From NCBI GenBank assembly GCA_016081115.2, contig CM071924.1, forward strand, positions 93,448,616 through 93,512,615: a stretch of DNA of 64,000 nucleotides, in the 5' to 3' direction. This DNA comes from Rehmannia glutinosa. Lineage: Eukaryota; Streptophyta; Magnoliopsida; Lamiales; Orobanchaceae. The notes under the pieces were generated by a model. The model made no database searches. It saw only the letters and a list, made by a program, of their open reading frames with translations, and was not told the origin of the DNA. Of this stretch, positions 1 to 11,005 are shown piece by piece (within the stretch, counting starts at the first letter, position 1; the number at the start of each line of letters is the position of its first letter). The position numbers were made by a program, and so were the translations under genes.

Positions 1-1207
1 AGTCCTTTTTCCCACCTCTCTATTGGGGACAATATCGTTTTAAGTTTGGGGGGTACAGTCTGTTTTTATTCTTCGAGTCGAGTCTTGAGTAAAAAAAAAC
101 GAAAAAGGAGTCTAGAGTTGAGTCGGGTCGTCTGTAAAACTGTGAAACTACATGACTAAGTGAATTTGTTGAATATGAGTTGAACGATCAAAAGAGCATG
201 TGTTTGAACTGTGATTTAATCTTCTCTCCATTAATTCCATCTATGCTCTTAACTCTGTTGATTTATTTGGGGATGATTTATGCGGTTGAGTGTTTCTTTT
301 ATGATCCCACCGGATTCTAGAACTTGTCTGATCACTAGTCGAGGCGAAATCCTAGATGAAGTAACATTAAGGAAGTGATTTAGGCCATCTTTGAACAAGC
401 CAGAGCCTAAAATGCCTACCTTTGTATTATATTTTCCCTAGTGTCCCCCTTTGAGCCGTTTAAACCCGTTTCTTTGGCAACCAATCTAATACCCACAACC
501 TAAATGTGAATATCCTAATTACCCATCACTCATACACACAAAGTATAGAAAAATGTTGAAGGTTGAGGAGGGTATGATGAGAAAGGTATGTATTTAATTG
601 AATGAAGTTGCCCGAGAAAATAAAATATGAAGCCCGATGTATGCAAAAGAATAAGTTTGGGGGTTCTGAAAAAAAAAAGAGAAAAGAAAAAAAGAGAAAA
701 ATCAGCGGATTGAAGGTTCATAAACATTGGAGATGTCAAAAAGTGAAGGGTAGTGTTGATTGTTGATTAAAAGTGATAATTGTGTGTTTGGGTGATTTGA
801 GCCACTTAATCCCATATTTTCCTACCTTACCCTAAGCCCACATTACAAGCTTTAAAAGTCCTATTGATCCTTGTGTTACATTAGCCTACATTAGTGGAGA
901 TTAGTGTGAAGGACAAGCCTATGGAGTTCGGTAAGCATCTCATCGATCTCTATATTCAAAAAGTGGATTATTTTGAAAACACTTGATTGCGTGAATCTAT
1001 CTGGATAATGAAAACGGGGTTGGCATGAACATTCCACCTTTATGATTACATTGTGAAAATACGTGCTTGATTGATAGTAAAACTTATTTGAAGTTTCGCA
1101 GTTGGTTTGTTGAGTCAGTCATCTTTATTTTTGTTTCCTTCATTTTTGTGATTTTATAGAGTCTGTAATTGCTTGAGGACAAGCAAACATCTAAGTTTGG
1201 GGGTATT
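1..1207 (+). mobile_element. 3' non-coding part of a Ty3/gypsy (Tat/Athila-like) element
   Basis: No credible coding region is seen. The stretch has the character of the region before the 3' LTR of Tat/Athila-type gypsy elements: A/G-rich runs, and the motif aagtttgggg at about 42, 653 and 1193. The last copy follows gcttgaggacaagcaa and lies directly before the LTR, where it serves as the polypurine tract. The element continues off the left edge, so its genes are not visible. Family assignment rests on the motif context, not on protein. Confidence 0.65.
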
Positions 1208-2817
1208 TGTTAAGTTGGTTTTATACTAATATATTGAGTGCTCTAGACTAGGATTTTGCGTTGTTTTCGGCTATTTTAGTGTCGTTTGAGTCAAATTCAT
1301 GTAATTAGTTGTCGTTTGTGAGTCCGGACTAACTTTGGTAGCCGAAATCGTTAGAAGCGATGAAAAACGTGTTTGGAAGGTGAAGATCGCTTTCTAGAAG
1401 CGGAAAAATGGGAAAAATTGGGTCACACATGAGCGCCGCAGTGCTAAAACCCTCACGCCGCAACGCGGGGTCGAAAATAGTATAGTGCCATCAGGGACGA
1501 GGGCATGTTGCAGCGCCCGATCCAGGGGTTGCAGTGCGCCAGCACACTTGTGCAGCAGGGACGACGTGCAAGGGCGCTGCAGCGCCCGATCAACCAAGCG
1601 CCAAAGACACTTGTGCAGTGGGACACACAACAAAGCCGAGACATTTTGTGGGCACGCAACGCCCATTTCAGTGGCCGCAACACCCGACCAAAGAAGAGGA
1701 AAGAAGACAAGCAACGCACAAACAGTAATTGAGGATGAGGAAGGCGCTGGCAGTCAGTGAGAGAGCAAAGAGAGAGGAGAAGACGCAGAAATACGGCGCG
1801 CGCGATGTGCGCCACATCGTGTAGATCGACTGAAACGGGGCTAAACGAGGGCCTTTATTTTTGGGCCGTTTTTGACGAATTTTCGAGGGTTTCGAGCCTA
1901 TAAATAGAACAAGTGACGTACAAACAATGGGTCGGACATTATTTTGAGCACAACGCAAGGCAAGAGACTCAGAGCTAGGGTTCGGGATGGCAATTGGAGG
2001 CATTTCTCGTCTGGACACAGAGAGAATTCCTTATCTTTTCTTCTCAATTCTTTCTTTGTTTTTCTTTGTCGATTTCTTGAGATGTATAATTATTTCTCTA
2101 CGAGTTTTTGTACATCCAATATGAGCTAAATCCATTTTTCTAGGGGATTGATGTAACTTACGTTTGAACCTATGTTTTGATTTCCAGTTTATGAAATTCA
2201 CATGTTTATTAATCTATTTGTGCTATTTGATTTGATTGCATCTGGATTATCTGATCAATAATTTAGATTTTGGCGTGTTGAATTTGACGCTCGAGAGAGG
2301 TAATTGAACGCCTGGCCATAGAATAGCATAACCTAAGGTTTCATAGAATCGATAGATTTATGAATCTTTTGAAGCCTGTGATAGAATATTCATTGAGCGT
2401 ATTAGGGTTTAATTTATGATTTTTATAGAGATATCGAAATCATAAATTGGAACCTAGAATCACTTGGCACTCGAGAGGGGAAGTGATAAACGATAGGAAT
2501 ATTGGCTTATAGATTAATAACTTGTGATTAATAAACTGGATTGAAAACATATGAGATAACTAGGTGAAATCAACCTTCTAGAATTCATTTCTCAAGTGTT
2601 TGATTAATTGTCTGAACCAATTTATTTGCTTATTTTTAGTTTTATTTTTAGTAGAATAAATTCGCATCTCTTTTCGATTTTTAGATAGAATTAAGCTATT
2701 TTAATTATAGTACTTAGTATAAAGTTCGATAACAATCCCTGTGGAGACGATAACCCTATTTTCAAAACCTATACTAAAACTTGACACCGTACGCTTGCGG
2801 TAAAATTTTCGCGATCA
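1208..2817 (+). repeat. 3' LTR of the left-edge gypsy element
   Basis: The LTR begins TGTTAAG directly after the polypurine tract and ends near gcgatca, about 1.6 kb later. A TATA box (tataaatag) lies near 1899, and GC-rich repeats of the type gcagcgcccgatc sit at about 1500-1600 upstream of it. LINE coding sequence starts immediately downstream, so the element inserted into, or broke, that LINE. The right boundary is uncertain by a few bases because the other LTR is outside the window. Confidence 0.65.
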
Positions 2818-2976
2818 ACCCTCTCCTCAACCTCTTTCCCTTATCATCAGTCACAACAATCCCAACTATATCCTCTAATCACCATCTCCTCTCCATCCAA
2901 CTCCGAACCCCAATCTCCCATCATTCCGACGGAAAAAAGGAAAAAAAATCTTCCGCTTCAAAGCTTGTTGGATAAA
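2818..2976 (+). pseudogene. LINE ORF2 piece 1: end of AP-endonuclease domain
   Basis: Translation gives the end of a plant L1-type endonuclease domain: SSNHHLLSIQL, corresponding to the conserved SDHxPL motif with D changed to N, followed after a one-base slip by FRFKACW. The reading continues across the retroposon at 2977-3714 into KRAECEKVI, which identifies both sides as one LINE. The upstream part of the LINE is missing, replaced by the gypsy LTR. Confidence 0.6.
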
Positions 2977-3714
2977 TTTCTAAACCTCTCTCTTCTTCTC
3001 TCCCCCTTCTCTCTTCCCCAAAAAAAAAAAAAACCCTAATATTCTTCTTCTCTCCTCCCTCACCCAACACAACACAGCTCGGTAGCCTCCCCTCCTCCCC
3101 CTCCTTCCTCCTCCCCCATCCCCCCCCCTCCATGTTTGTTAATGGAGGGCTAGCCAACAATGGCGGTCCTTTGGGTGTTCGAGGTGGCCGAAAATTTTTG
3201 GTCCAGGGTGAAAGCGGGTCGGAGCTTCACGGAGGTGTCTCGGAGCTGAGTAGACGATGGGTTGCGGCAGTTGATTTGGGTGAGGGAGAGGCATCTTTCA
3301 TTTTTTTTTCTGTTTTTTTTCTCTTTTTTCTTGTTTCCCTATTTTTTTTTCTCGTTTTTAGCTATAGATTGTTGTAGTTTTCTTATTTTGTTCTTATTTT
3401 CTATTCCCAGTTGATTTGTGAAACTCGTAGGCGGATTAGTTTTTTCTGCTCTACAGTATGTAGTGGCTGCTCGTGTCCGGTTTCAGATTTTTCTAGTATG
3501 TTACAGTCTCCATTAAGTCTTTCAAGTCTCCGTGGAGTGGGTGAGTTTGGGGTGTGTAGTTTTTTAGTCCATGTTGTCGAACCTGAATTGGTCTTACCAA
3601 TTCCCCGCTTGGCTTGTAGTTAGTCATGTCAGCTCATAGCCAGTTGGCTACGATTGTAGTTGTAATTTTAGTTTTTGAGTTGTTTAAATAAAATACTATC
3701 GTTCGACAAAAAAA
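2977..3714 (+). mobile_element. Poly(A) retroposon inserted in LINE ORF2
   Basis: A 17-bp direct repeat, AAAGCTTGTTGGATAAA, lies at 2960-2976 and 3715-3731 and brackets this segment. The segment starts with pyrimidine-rich, 5'UTR-like DNA. It ends with an AATAAA-type signal (about 3688) and a short A-run at 3708-3717. These are marks of LINE-mediated retroposition. Its body (81-codon ORF at 3132-3377, not recognised) could be a processed pseudogene or an internally deleted LINE. The 3' end ttaaataaaatactatcgttcg resembles plant L1 3' ends, which favours the second reading. Confidence 0.7.
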
Positions 3715-3731
3715 AAAGCTTGTTGGATAAA

Positions 3732-4740
3732 AAGGGCCGAGTGTGAAAAAGTCATATCTGAAAATTGGAATTCTGATCTTGATTCTGTCTCTAGCATGAT
3801 GAAGCATTGCTCTATTGGACTTCTTAATTGGAGCAAAATAGATATTGGGGACATATAAAAAAAGATCGAAGAGTGTAAAAACGAAATTCTATCTCTTCAA
3901 AAGGGCATCATTACGGCTGACACAAAAGCTAGAATCTAGAATCTCGTATCTTACCATGATCACCTCTTGGAGCAAGAAAATATTAAATGGTAACAAAGGG
4001 TTAAAGAACATTGTTATAGAGAGGCTGATGGTAATACCTCCTATTTTTCACCGTTTCGCATAAAAAAGGCGGAAGATTAATGGTCACCTCTAATTTGATG
4101 ATGCAACTATTGAACGGATCATCATCGATTATTCTGACAATATTTTCACCTCAACCAACCCAAATCCTTCTAACATGTAGCGAGCACTTGAAAGAATTCG
4201 CCATCGGGTTACTGCTGAGATAAATAATAGCTTTGAGCAAACATTCAAGAATGAGGAGATCATCCAAGCTCTTAAAGAAATGTATCGTTCAAATTCCGGG
4301 CCCAGACGGTATGAGTGATGTCTTTTTTCAAAATTTTTGGCACATAACTGGTATGATATCACTCACTTAGTGTTAAATTTTCTGAACCATAGACAATTTA
4401 ATCACAAATCAAATTTTGCTAATATCATTCTTATTCCAAAAATTTAAAACGCTAACATGGTCTCCCAATCTATAATGTCGTTTATAAGCTTGCCTTGAAA
4501 ATCATTGCTAATAGAATCCATCCCTCCCTTCCTAATATTATATCCGAGTCACGGTCGGCCTTTATTCCCGGTAGACTTATCACTGATAATATCCTCATCA
4601 CGTATGAAACCCATCATTACATGAAATCTAGAACTTCGGGCAAATTAGGTTTTATGTCTATTAAATTGGATATGAGCAAAGCGTTTGACAGGGTTGAATG
4701 GAGTTTCCTTTTTGCCGTTATGAAAAAATTGAGTTTTTTA
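3732..4740 (+). pseudogene. LINE ORF2 piece 2: linker and N-terminal reverse transcriptase
   Basis: Broken translation shows the linker between endonuclease and RT (KRAECEKVISENW, LNWSKIDIG, SFEQTFKNEEIIQALKEM). The RT core follows at 4495-4735: an SAFIPGRLITDNIL block, then KLDMSKAFDRVEWSF containing the first catalytic aspartate. There are several stops and frameshifts (for example near 3860, 3950 and 4450), so it is dead. The reading stops at 4740 and resumes at 14397, after the nested solo LTR. The layout matches plant L1 (L1-clade) ORF2. Confidence 0.8.
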
Positions 4741-5141
4741 TGTAACTCGCCGGTTTGCAAATATATTAAAAAGTTATTTTTCTTTTAGGCGTTACTATTT
4801 TAGAAAATTTATGAGTTGAAATCCAAATTATTATTATTATTAATATTAACAAAATAGGAATCAAGTTTCTCCAAACCAACATTTAATATACCTTTAAGAT
4901 CTTAACACCAACAACCCGTAATTCATATAAACTCCGTGCTCACAGACGCAACTTTATCATAAATAAGCAGCGAAAATAGTTTCAACACAAGTTTCGACTC
5001 AAAACTCGACACATTACTTTTATAAAATGTGAATAAACCCATATTTAATTTTAAACTTAAAAATTAACTTCTTACATTATAAATAAAGGAAAACATGGAT
5101 CTTGGAATAATTAAGAAATGGTAGAACCAGTCGCCATATAT

Positions 5142-5146
5142 ACTTT
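5142..5146. repeat. Target-site duplication of copia element, left
   Basis: ACTTT here is repeated exactly at 12338-12342, immediately outside the two LTRs. Confidence 0.9.
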
Positions 5147-6483
5147 TGTTAGATAAATGTTTTTATCATGATTTTGATGATTTTGTTCAAATGAGTTTTT
5201 AAACCAAAACAATGTCCCTAAATGTTGTCTAAATACTTCCGATCGATTTAAAATGTTTTTACTATTTTTCGGAGTATTTCTTGGAGTTCATTTTCGACAC
5301 AAATCGGACAACTCCTCTGTTTTGAGGTCAACCGGTCGCCCTATAGGGCAATCCGTACCTGAAAGTTGAGCAAAACAGAAAAATTTCATGTTTGTAGAAA
5401 ATGGTGAGGGTGACCGATCACCCCTATAGGGCGATCAGTATCGTCGACGATCGACCTATAGGGCGACCTGCACGAAGGATGGTTCAATTCGCAAACTTCT
5501 TTGTATTGGTTTTTCTGAAGAGGGCAACCGGTTGGACCCTAGGGCGACCAGTCGAACCCCCCTCCGACCGGTCCCCCTATGTAAAAATTGCAGCAAATTC
5601 ATTTCAATCTTATCTCTGCGTGACCGGTCGCACCCCTCTTTTATCAGCAAACTATCCGTTGAGTTTGCAGACATCTTTTCTTTAAATTGTGGGATTGATT
5701 TCTAACAGCTATAATCTTGATTTTAATTGCAATTTTTTTGTAGATATCAGATTCCAAGAGGAGTCTATCAATAATCAATCATCTCCTATAAATAGAGGAA
5801 GATTTGAAGCACAACAATAAGAGAGAATAATACAACACAACAAGAAATACTCAAGCAAACACTTGGTCTTATATTGTCATTATTCTTGTTGTAATTTGCA
5901 TAGCTTATCACTTTCACATTCTTGAGGTCTAGGTTATTTTTAATTACACTTGCACTCAATTGTATAATTCATTATCGAGTTGTAATCTTGAATTTTTTGG
6001 TAATCATTCAACACAAGATATCCTTGTGAGTGTTCTTGTGGTAAGAACACACTTGGGTGATCTAGGTGTTAGGTGTAAGAAGATTGTGGTAATCTTCTTG
6101 TCGAGGTGTTGAAGAATTTGGTATTCTTCAAGGTTGAAGATTGTGGTAATCTTCACAAGGTGCCGTTGAAGGAAGATTGTGATAATCTTCAAAGGGAGAT
6201 TGTGGTAATCTCCAAAGGTGGTGTTGAAGAAGGGTGTGGTGCTCTTCAAGGTGTTTTAAGTTGAATTTGTATTAATTTTGATAATTAATAAAATTCTTTT
6301 TCTTTTTCGAAACCCATCCCGGATATACTGGGGTGGTAGAGCTCTATAAATCGACGCGTGTTGTTTACATTCCGCACTTTTATTATTATCTTGGCTTGTT
6401 TTGTTTGAAAAAGAGGGCATAATCGAAAAGATGGAGATAATCTATTCACCCCCTCTAGATTATCGTAGCCGCTTGGACTTACA
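5147..6483 (+). repeat. 5' LTR of nested SIRE-like copia element
   Basis: 1337 bp, starting TGTTAGATAAATG and ending ggacttaca. It is nearly identical to 11006-12337 apart from a few indels. A TATA box (ctataaatagagg) is at about 5786. Upstream of it, 5325-5580 is a cluster of GC-rich, partly palindromic boxes (accggtcgcc, cctataggg). Downstream, 6070-6245 carries several diverged copies of gaagattgtggtaatcttc. Confidence 0.93.
5787..5796 (+). promoter_or_regulatory. TATA box of copia 5' LTR
   Basis: The sequence cctataaatagagg matches the plant TATA consensus and is repeated at the same place in the 3' LTR (about 11617). Transcription would be expected to start about 30 bases downstream, defining U3/R. 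Position and sequence are seen; activity is inferred. Confidence 0.6.
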
Positions 6484-7549
6484 AGTGGTATCAAAGCGAA
6501 ACTCTTTGGCAAGCTCGTTTCACATTGCGAGTGAAGAGGAACGATCGTCGGCTACGAATGAAGCTCACTTTTCCGGCACCTCCACCACCAAGCCACCTCG
6601 ATTTGATTCCAAAAATTTTACATTTTGGAAAGAAAGAATGGAATGTTATTTACAAGGTTGCGGGTTCGATATTTGGAACATCGTCATCAATAGAGAATCC
6701 ATTCTGATGAAAGACACACCATACACCTCCAAAGCTTTCAAAGAGCTCAATGATGAAGAAAATAAAATCATCTCCTTAAATGGTAAAGCTCTCAATATTT
6801 TGTATTGTTCACTTACCAATTTGGAATATGATCTTATTGTAGGAATTCGATCGGCTCATGAAGTATGGCAAAAATTAGAAGCCATTCATGAAGTATATGC
6901 AAATGATAAAAGCAACTCAAAAGCATCTACTTCTCAAAGGGATACAAGTTCAAATCTAAGGAACAAGCCTCTTACAACTTCCAACTATGAAGAAGTTGAA
7001 CATTGTCTTATGGGCATCGAAGAAGAAAACGAGGTATGTCTGAAACCCTATACTTCCTATGATATTGTTATACATAATGATTATAGTGATTTGCAAAATG
7101 ATTTTGATGATCTTCAAAATGAATTCCAAATTTTACTTGTTAAGTACAAAAATTTGAAAAAGGAATTCAATGTTTTGAAAAATGATAAGGATAGTTTATT
7201 TACTTCCTATGAATCACTATCTTGTGCTCACACCACCACTCTTGATAAGGTTAGGATCCCTGAAAAAGAAAATAATACTCTTGTTGAGGATATTAATTGC
7301 ATGAAAAAGGATTTATCAAATTCGAACTTGAGTACCGATAAAATGACCAATATTGTTGATGTTCATAGTTGTGATAAATTGAAACAAGGACTTGACCATA
7401 AGCCTAATGTTGTTAATGATATGAAAAATAGTCAAGTATCTAAGCATGTTGGTCATTACACTTCTAGAATTATTACATGCTTCTATTGTGGTAAAAAGGG
7501 TCATACGGTAAATACTTGTCGGGCTAGAAATAGCTCTAATTATTGTTGA
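6401..7549 (+). CDS. Copia Gag, SIRE/Maximus-like
   Basis: The open frame runs 382 codons, but the first 28 lie in the LTR; the first methionine after the PBS is at 6638, so the true start is uncertain or lost. The Gag core reads PPRFDSKNFTFWKERMECYL, followed by NGKALNILYCSL and EVWQKLEAIHE, typical of copia Gag (UBN2/DUF4219 type). A coiled-coil-like Asn/Asp/Lys-rich part follows (about residues 225-310). A CCHC zinc knuckle, CFYCGKKGHTVNTC, lies near the end. A frame change then leads to a His/Trp-rich tail at 7543-7866. The frame is uninterrupted although pol is ruined. Gag would package element RNA in virus-like particles. Confidence 0.8.
   Translation: MFEKEGIIEKMEIIYSPPLDYRSRLDLQVVSKRNSLASSFHIASEEERSSATNEAHFSGTSTTKPPRFDSKNFTFWKERMECYLQGCGFDIWNIVINRESILMKDTPYTSKAFKELNDEENKIISLNGKALNILYCSLTNLEYDLIVGIRSAHEVWQKLEAIHEVYANDKSNSKASTSQRDTSSNLRNKPLTTSNYEEVEHCLMGIEEENEVCLKPYTSYDIVIHNDYSDLQNDFDDLQNEFQILLVKYKNLKKEFNVLKNDKDSLFTSYESLSCAHTTTLDKVRIPEKENNTLVEDINCMKKDLSNSNLSTDKMTNIVDVHSCDKLKQGLDHKPNVVNDMKNSQVSKHVGHYTSRIITCFYCGKKGHTVNTCRARNSSNYC
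6486..6498 (+). other. Primer-binding site of copia element (initiator tRNA-Met type)
   Basis: tggtatcaaagc follows the LTR end by two bases. It differs by one base from the plant initiator-methionine PBS core TGGTATCAGAGC, the usual primer of Ty1/copia elements. Confidence 0.8.
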
Positions 7550-7866
7550 GACCTAAAAGTCTCAAAGCTAATCCTAAAGGACCCAAACACTTGAGGGTAC
7601 CACAAAGCAATGTCATATTAGGTACCCGACGGAATCAAGGAAAATTCATACCGCCAAGAAGGCATCAAATGACCATCTCATTTGATCAAAGGAGAAAACA
7701 TCACCACAATGAATTTCCAAGAGAAAGACACTTTCAAAAATGGGAAGACCACAATGCTTGGAGATGGAGCAATTGGAGAAGCCATCATCATCAAGATGAT
7801 TTTCAAAGGGGAAGATATCATCAACAATGGGAAATGCACAACCCATGGAAATGGCTAAATTGGTAA
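7543..7866 (+). pseudogene. Frameshifted Gag/pol junction with His/Trp-rich repeat
   Basis: This frame overlaps the end of the Gag frame. It begins with NPKGPKHLRVPQ, the sequence style that follows the zinc knuckle in SIRE-type elements, so it probably continues Gag after a frameshift. The last 50 residues are two imperfect 24-25-residue repeats rich in His, Trp, Gln and Arg (HFQKWEDHNAWRWSNW then YHQQWEMHNPWKWLNW). No protease or integrase motif follows before the stop at 7864. Confidence 0.6.
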
Positions 7867-8700
7867 ACCATATCTCCCTATTTAAATATACATTTTATTT
7901 TTTATGCATGTTTTTATTTGTGTCTAAATTGCAAAATGAGTTTTCATATTTTTATAATTAAAGTCTTCAATATACATTTGTTTTTTTTTTTTTTAAAAAA
8001 AGAGACCTTGCTTGATGTTTCTAAAACTCTTGTGCATTTACTTAGACTTATGTGGTTTATTATCTCCTATGTATTTATATAGCACAAGCATGCTTAAGAT
8101 ATCTCTTATTGCTTAGCCTACACATGTATTATTATATTTGTGCAAAATTTGGTTTAAGAATTGTGTAGGATTTACATATCTCTTTCAATGGTCATCTACT
8201 CGCAATATATCAAGAAAAATATGAACTATCGAGGTACGCTCATTATTGTTATTCATACCATAGACTTGATACATGTTGTGCCATATGCCTATGTGCTTAT
8301 TTTATACAAGTGCCATTAAGAGGATGTTTTGATTTTTGAAAAGGCATTATTTGATATAACTTGTTTTATCCAAGATTTGTAAATGATTATATTTTGTTTT
8401 GTTAAAACAATTGATCTACTAAGTTATGCATTTTATTGCACATATAAATGCCATTATTCTTGGATTCTTATGTCAAAGCTCTTGTTCATATGATTCTGGT
8501 AAATGAGGTCTCAACTATGTGCTCTCGTATTTTCATATTTCAAAAGAGACCTTATATAGCTTTCTACAAGCTTATTTGAACTTACATGTTATATTATATT
8601 CTTGATGATTTTCTTTAAGCATAGTATGTGTTACTTGCTATAATGTCTCTATTATTCGATATTACTATGCTCTTGTGCAAGATGTCTTGATAAGATTTTG
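7867..8700 (+). mobile_element. Copia internal region with protease and integrase missing
   Basis: AT-rich DNA lies where protease and integrase should be. No open frame and no DSG, HHCC or DDE signature can be read in any frame. It is either extremely decayed or replaced by unrelated sequence. Confidence 0.5.
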
Positions 8701-9610
8701 CAGGAATTTTTGGTATTTTAGAACAAGATAAATGACCAAGACAAGGTTAGTAGCTAAATGGTATTGTCAAGAAGAAGGTATTGATTTTGATGATACATTT
8801 GCACCGTAGAACATTTAAAAGCTACTTGCATTCTACTTACCCATTCTTGTTTTAAGAAAATTTCAAGCTCTACCAAATGGATGTTAAATCCAATTCTCTA
8901 AAACGGTTTTATTCAAATAGAAGTCTATGAAAAAAACAATCGGGGTTTTGAAAATTCTTAGGCCAAAATGATTTGTATAAAAGGCCTTATTATGTTTAAA
9001 ACAAGCACCCCATATATGGTTTGATAGACTTAGCAATTTTTGCAAAATGATTTTACAAGAGGTAAAGTTAATCTACTCTCTTTGTTTCTTGAAAAAGGGC
9101 AAGAATGCTTACTTGTACAAATTTATGATATCATTTATGGTGCTACTAATGAAGTTTTGTACAAGATATTTTCTAAGTTGTTGCAAGGTGAATTCAAGAT
9201 GACCATGATGGAGGAGCTCAATTTGTTCATTGGAATTCAAGTTCAACAATGCCAAGAAGGTGGTTATATTTTACACTCAAAGTATACAAAAGAAGAAGTG
9301 AGGCATTGAAGAAGAAAGAATCAACTCAACCTCTATGACTACCATGTAAAGATTGACAAAGGTTGAGGAAGGCATATCAGTTGACAAACAAAATCGAGGT
9401 ATGTTTATCTTCGTTTATTACTCTTTTAGACTCGATATTTTCTATACCTTATGTCTACATGCTCGAGTTCAAAAATAATCCCAACTAATCTCATTAAAAG
9501 TGCCGTTAAAAGAAATTTCAAATATCTGAAAGGCATTTTTTTTTACTTGTTGTATCCAAAGTCTTAAAACTTTCTTATTTTCGGGATAACAAGTCCGGTG
9601 ATAATAATTT
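8701..9610 (+). pseudogene. Copia reverse transcriptase/RNase H remnant
   Basis: Scattered blocks across frames match copia pol: TRLVAKWYCQEEGIDFDDTFAP (start of RT) near 8735, LKQAPHIWFDRLSNF near 9005, a coherent 89-codon stretch at 9040-9306 (FLEKGQECLLVQIYDIIYGATNE), and decayed RNase H linker sequence to about 9600. The catalytic YVDD is reduced to Y-DI because one residue is missing (IYDIIYG instead of IYVDDIIYG). Many stops and frameshifts make it non-functional. Confidence 0.75.
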
Positions 9611-11005
9611 TTCAAAATATGATTTGTTGTAATCGAACTAAACGTATTGAGATTCGATATCTTTTCCTAAGGGATTGCATGTTTAACAAAAACTTGAGAG
9701 ATGTGTTTAATTCCATCTCAAGGATAACTCGCGGAATTTTTAATCACTCACCGCCGAATATTTTACCACATTTCGAGCTTGATTATGACATAATGTATAT
9801 TGAATGATGTCTATGTTTGCATTTTGCGCGTTTTTAAAACTTAGGAGCGAAAAATCGGATTTTTGGATCAAATTTGAATTTCAAAACATGACGGTAGAAT
9901 AATATCGCCAGGTCAGGGGCCGACCGCCGCCCACTGCCGACCGGTCGCCCATACTGGACCGGTCGCCTAAGCAATTTTTGGATTAAAACCGTTCTGTCTC
10001 GTGCCTTAGTCATTTTAACCCATTTTTGCCATTTTTCGTCCCCTTCGCCAAATTCACACAAATTTCACTCAAAATTTGTTTTCATGCATTCAACTCATAT
10101 CTTGGACTTTATATAGCTTGTCTATCATCATCATTGCTCATCTTTACCGATCGAATGGTAAGAATTTTCCTTCCTTTGCTCAATTGGGTTGAACCCTTGA
10201 GTTTGTGGCTTTCTTATATATTTCTTGATGTAATTCTCATATGATCATGATGAGCTTATTTGTTATGATGTAATTGTATGATGTTTGGTATGATTTGGTG
10301 ATGAAAATTTTTGGCTTGATTCATTTACAAGGGCTTTATACAACTTCTTTTAATTTTTACGCCTACAAAGTGTTCGATGAAATGTCACAATGAAAATTTC
10401 AACTTCTACATGATTCTCTTGCTTTCAAAAGTCTTAAATACTTATTGAGATCATGTCTTGGCAAACAAAACGAGCTTATGGATTTTTCATGATACATTTC
10501 TCCCATCTCTTCGAACTCTAAGCCTAATTTGTTCAATGGTTAATAAATCGTATATTTGGCGCACTTTGATATACTTGTATAATGTTTTTATCATCCTAAC
10601 ATTCTTTTTGATGATTCCAAAGGGGCAGAAACAAGAAATTGGCTCGTTAGCTCAAAGAAGCTAATAAAAGCTCGATATAAAAGCTATAAGCTATGGATTC
10701 TTAAAGCCAAGTATACTTAGTCCATGGCTTGATTATGGACTTAATTGCAATAGATTATGAGTATTTTGACAGGGGGAGCTTCTTAACTCATGATGTTTAT
10801 GTGTATCTTGTAAAAGCTTATAATAGCTTGTGCTTCTAGCTTATGCAATATTTCTTGTTGATGTGCTTATCGATAGGGGGAGCTGTTTATAAAATGTTTT
10901 TGTTTTTAAACGGATAGTTCACTCGTAAAACCGGAAAATTATCTTATTTTCAAAATCGTCCTCATGAAAATTGTTTTGGTTTGTAATCATAAAAAATGGG
11001 GAGTT
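9611..11005 (+). mobile_element. Copia 3' non-coding region with polypurine tract
   Basis: Long non-coding 3' region typical of SIRE-like elements, with several purine tracts (gacagggggagctt near 10769, gataggggggagctg near 10873). The final tract aaaaaatggggagtt is directly before the 3' LTR and is the likely polypurine tract. The boxes gaccggtcgcc, also present in the LTRs, recur at about 9938 and 9957. Confidence 0.65.
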
